From: Caulobacter sp. UNC279MFTsu5.1 | GTDB taxonomy: Bacteria > Pseudomonadota > Alphaproteobacteria > Caulobacterales > Caulobacteraceae | Reading direction: 5' to 3' | NCBI RefSeq assembly: GCF_900114015.1 | Contig: NZ_FORN01000004.1 | Location: 164,595 to 228,594, forward strand | Length of the DNA stretch: 64,000 nt | Part shown: positions 61,766-64,000 of the stretch, piece by piece | Layout of the letters: each line of letters begins with the position of its first letter | Position numbering within the stretch: position 1 is the stretch's first letter | Notes under the pieces: model-generated | Database searches by the model: none | The model's input: the letters and a program-made list of their open reading frames with translations, nothing else | What the model was told of the DNA's origin: nothing | Program-made: the position numbers and the translations under genes

Positions 61766-62009
61766 GTTGTAACCCTCTACGTGAATGTCGTGAAATCGGA
61801 TTGGAGCGATCTCACGACGACAAACGCGCCAGTAGCAAAATAAGGTGTGGCCAAGGCGCCACATTCGCGCCATTTCGTCGGAAAATCGACGCAGTGCCCG
61901 GGAACTGGGGGATCACGCCCCGAAGAATAGCGCCGTTCTTCCACGACGCGGCCCAATTCGCCCTCCCGACGGAGCCCCAAACCGTTGTGTCGTGAAAGTT
62001 GCGGGCGGA

Positions 62010-62915
62010 TCACCGCCGAGGTCCCAGGACCTCTCGCGCCATGTCGATGAAGGCGCGCAGCTTGGGCGCCTGGGCGGCGCGACGCGGGAAATAGAGGAAC
62101 AGTCCGGGCTCCTCGATCGCCGTCTCGGGCAGCAGCCAGCGCAGTCGTCCCTCCCTGACGGCCTCGCGGACCAGCGGCTCGAATACATAGGCCACGCCGA
62201 CCCCCGCCAGGGCCAAGTCTCGGGCGTAGAGCGGATCGGTGACCCGGGCGCTGCCCCGCACCCGCACCGCAGTGTCGACGCCGTTCTCCCGCACCTCCCA
62301 GGCATAGTCGCCGCCCGTGGAGACCAGGCGAAAGCCGATGCAGTTGTGATCGCCCAGATCCGCCAGGGCGCCGGGAGCGCCTCGGGACTGGAGGTAGGCC
62401 GGAGCGGCGACCATGATCGCCTTGAACGGCAGGGTCAGGCGCACGGCGGTCATGTCCCGAGCGATCATCTCGCCCAGCCGCACGCCGGCGTCGTAGCCTC
62501 CGGCCACGATGTCGATCAGGCCGTCGTCGGACGTCACCTCGATGACCAGGTCCGGGTGGCGCCGAGCCATCTGGGCGATCACCGGGGTCAGGGCGATCTC
62601 CAGCGCCACCCGCGGGACGTTCAGGCGCAGCACCCCGGCCACCCTGCCCCGGCTAGCGCGCAGCCGCTCGATCGCCTCGTCCACCTCCGCCAGCGCCGGG
62701 CCGACCTCGGCGACGAACCGCGCCCCGGCCTCGGTCAGGGCGACGCTGCGGGTGGTGCGGATCAGCAGCGGCAGGCCCAGCCGTTCCTCGACCGTCTTGA
62801 CCGCGTGGCTGACCGCCGAAGGGCTCATGCCCAGCACGGCCGCCGCCGCGGCGAAACCGCCTTGCCTGGCGACCGCCAACACCACGGGGAAATGGACGAT
62901 CAGGTCTCGATCCAT
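62010..62915 (-). CDS. LysR-family regulator
   Basis: A 301-residue LysR: winged helix (FPVVLAVARQGGFAAAAAVLGMSPSAVSHAVKTVEERLG) and periplasmic-fold effector domain. It diverges from the SDR gene with a 115-base gap, so that gene is its probable target. No recognisable effector class. Confidence 0.9.
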   Translation of the reverse strand: MDRDLIVHFPVVLAVARQGGFAAAAAVLGMSPSAVSHAVKTVEERLGLPLLIRTTRSVALTEAGARFVAEVGPALAEVDEAIERLRASRGRVAGVLRLNVPRVALEIALTPVIAQMARRHPDLVIEVTSDDGLIDIVAGGYDAGVRLGEMIARDMTAVRLTLPFKAIMVAAPAYLQSRGAPGALADLGDHNCIGFRLVSTGGDYAWEVRENGVDTAVRVRGSARVTDPLYARDLALAGVGVAYVFEPLVREAVREGRLRWLLPETAIEEPGLFLYFPRRAAQAPKLRAFIDMAREVLGPRR

Positions 62916-63030
62916 TCATGTACAATATCGAATAGACCCTTTCATTTAAACCATCTTGTCGTGTGATTGGCGCGTTGCGATCTTCACCCGGCGTTCGGAC
63001 GGAACGCCTTGCCGCCTCTGGAGATCGACC

Positions 63031-63876
63031 ATGACCGCCCTCGCTCCCAAAACCTGGCTCATCACCGGCGCCGCCTCGGGTTTCGGTCGCGCCTTCGCCG
63101 AGCACGCCCTGTCGCTGGGCGACAATGTCGTGGCCACCGCGCGTTCGGTCTCCAGGCTGGACGCCCTGGTCGACCTGGCCCCGGACCGGGTGCTGGCCGC
63201 CAAGCTCGACGTCGACCAGGCCGGCGACGCCGAGGCCGCCGTCGATGCGGCGGTCGCCCGCTTCGGCCGCCTCGACATCCTGGTCAACAACGCCGGCTAC
63301 GGCGTGGTCGGCGCCCTGGAGGAAACCCCGGACGCCGAGCTGCGGGCGATCATGGACACCAACTTCTTCGGAGCCCTGGCGGTGATTCGCGCCGCCCTGC
63401 CGGTGTTGCGCGCCCAGCGCTCCGGCGCGATCGTCAACATCTCCAGCCTGGGCGGCCAGCTCTCGTTCGCCGGCTTCTCGGCCTATTCGGCCAGCAAGTT
63501 CGCCCTGGAGGGCGCTTCGGAAGCCCTGGCCCAGGAGGTCGCCCCGTTCGGGATCAAGGTGCTGATCGTCGAGCCCGGCCAGTTCCGGACCGACCTGGCC
63601 GGCGGCGGCATGCGCCACATGCCGATCCTGCCCGCCTACGACGACACCGTCGGCCCGACCCGGGCCTTCGCTCACGACATGCACGGAACCCAGCCCGGCG
63701 ACCCGCGCAAGGCCGCCGCCGCGATCGTCACGGCGCTGGAAGCGGAGAAGACCCCGCTGCGCCTGCAGCTGGGCGCCGACGCGGTCGAGGCGGTGCGCGG
63801 CCATGCCGAAGCGCTGCTGGCGGACCTGGCGGCATGGGAGGCGGTCGCGAACGCAACACGCCACGACGACGCCTGA
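63031..63876 (+). CDS. SDR family oxidoreductase
   Basis: A 281-residue short-chain dehydrogenase of the classical type. TGAASGFGRAFAEHAL is the nucleotide loop, LDILVNNAGYGVVG the NNAG motif, and YSASKFALEG the catalytic Tyr-x-x-x-Lys with Ser in NISSLGGQ. ATG 63031 gives normal length. Substrate unknown; probable target of the divergent LysR regulator. Confidence 0.92.
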   Translation: MTALAPKTWLITGAASGFGRAFAEHALSLGDNVVATARSVSRLDALVDLAPDRVLAAKLDVDQAGDAEAAVDAAVARFGRLDILVNNAGYGVVGALEETPDAELRAIMDTNFFGALAVIRAALPVLRAQRSGAIVNISSLGGQLSFAGFSAYSASKFALEGASEALAQEVAPFGIKVLIVEPGQFRTDLAGGGMRHMPILPAYDDTVGPTRAFAHDMHGTQPGDPRKAAAAIVTALEAEKTPLRLQLGADAVEAVRGHAEALLADLAAWEAVANATRHDDA

Positions 63877-63911
63877 GCAGCGTCGGGTCGAGCTGGATTA
63901 GGGAGAAGGAA

Positions 63912-63963
<52 letters not shown>

Positions 63964-64000
63964 TTGGCCTCTGAAACCCTTGCTGTTGCAGGGATTGGCG

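Overview
The window is GC-rich, densely packed chromosome from an alphaproteobacterium of the Caulobacter type (Caulobacter or a close relative in the Caulobacterales). Several Caulobacterales markers are present: a RcdA/DUF1465 protein, a TrcR/DUF1013 regulator, a GapR/DUF2312 nucleoid protein, a TacA-like sigma-54 response regulator, UrcA-family exported proteins, an aa3 oxidase subunit IV, and TTAACCAT CtrA-like half-sites. From memory, rcdA, gapR and tacA lie close together in the C. crescentus genome, which fits their order here.

Layout. 1-7 kb: argJ (cut by the left edge), small conserved proteins, an ECF41-type sigma factor divergent from its AhpD-like partner, an RNase H-like orphan, and an ABC exporter pair. 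7-15 kb: a four-PAS HWE histidine kinase, a DHA2 efflux pump divergent from an ArsR regulator, and an MsbA-like exporter. 15-24 kb: rpmE, rcdA, DUF1192, a quinone oxidoreductase followed by a peroxiredoxin/2OG-oxygenase fusion, DUF72, trcR, ubiX, two DUF465 proteins, and a LysR regulator divergent from an azoreductase. 24-31 kb: OsmC, a GGDEF cyclase, purEK, RidA, Asp/Glu racemase, coq9, rpsU, a hydrolase and an M23 peptidase. 32-33 kb: two tandem urcA genes with matching regulatory leaders. 33-38 kb: a pnt transhydrogenase operon carrying three extra genes. 38-48 kb: oxidase subunit IV, glycosyltransferase 9, an orphan gene, a hydrolase/thioesterase pair, an ECF sigma with a four-TM partner, pirin, an ABC1 kinase and an M3 peptidase. 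48-54 kb: tacA, a TerB-like protein, gapR, a dehydrogenase, HAD phosphatase, rpmJ and a lytic transglycosylase. 55-64 kb: a TetA-like MFS pump, motA, an alanine-rich lipoprotein, mnmC, an OmpA-like porin, a LysR/SDR divergent pair, and a truncated tRNA-Val(GAC) that looks like the displaced attachment site of an element entering from the right.

Most of the window is housekeeping and cell-cycle chromosome. The most notable signals are regulatory or structural: interlocked face-to-face ECF41 promoters at 2928-2989; duplicated urcA leaders in which a hairpin pairs the Shine-Dalgarno; the 3'-only tRNA fragment at the right edge; a probable CTG start for rpsU; a pnt operon split by a methyltransferase-like gene and two membrane proteins; and a regulator whose reading frame runs through an intergenic repeat. 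Several families of intergenic palindromic repeats are scattered between convergent or tandem genes. I found no CRISPR array, no transposase, no rRNA and no complete tRNA.
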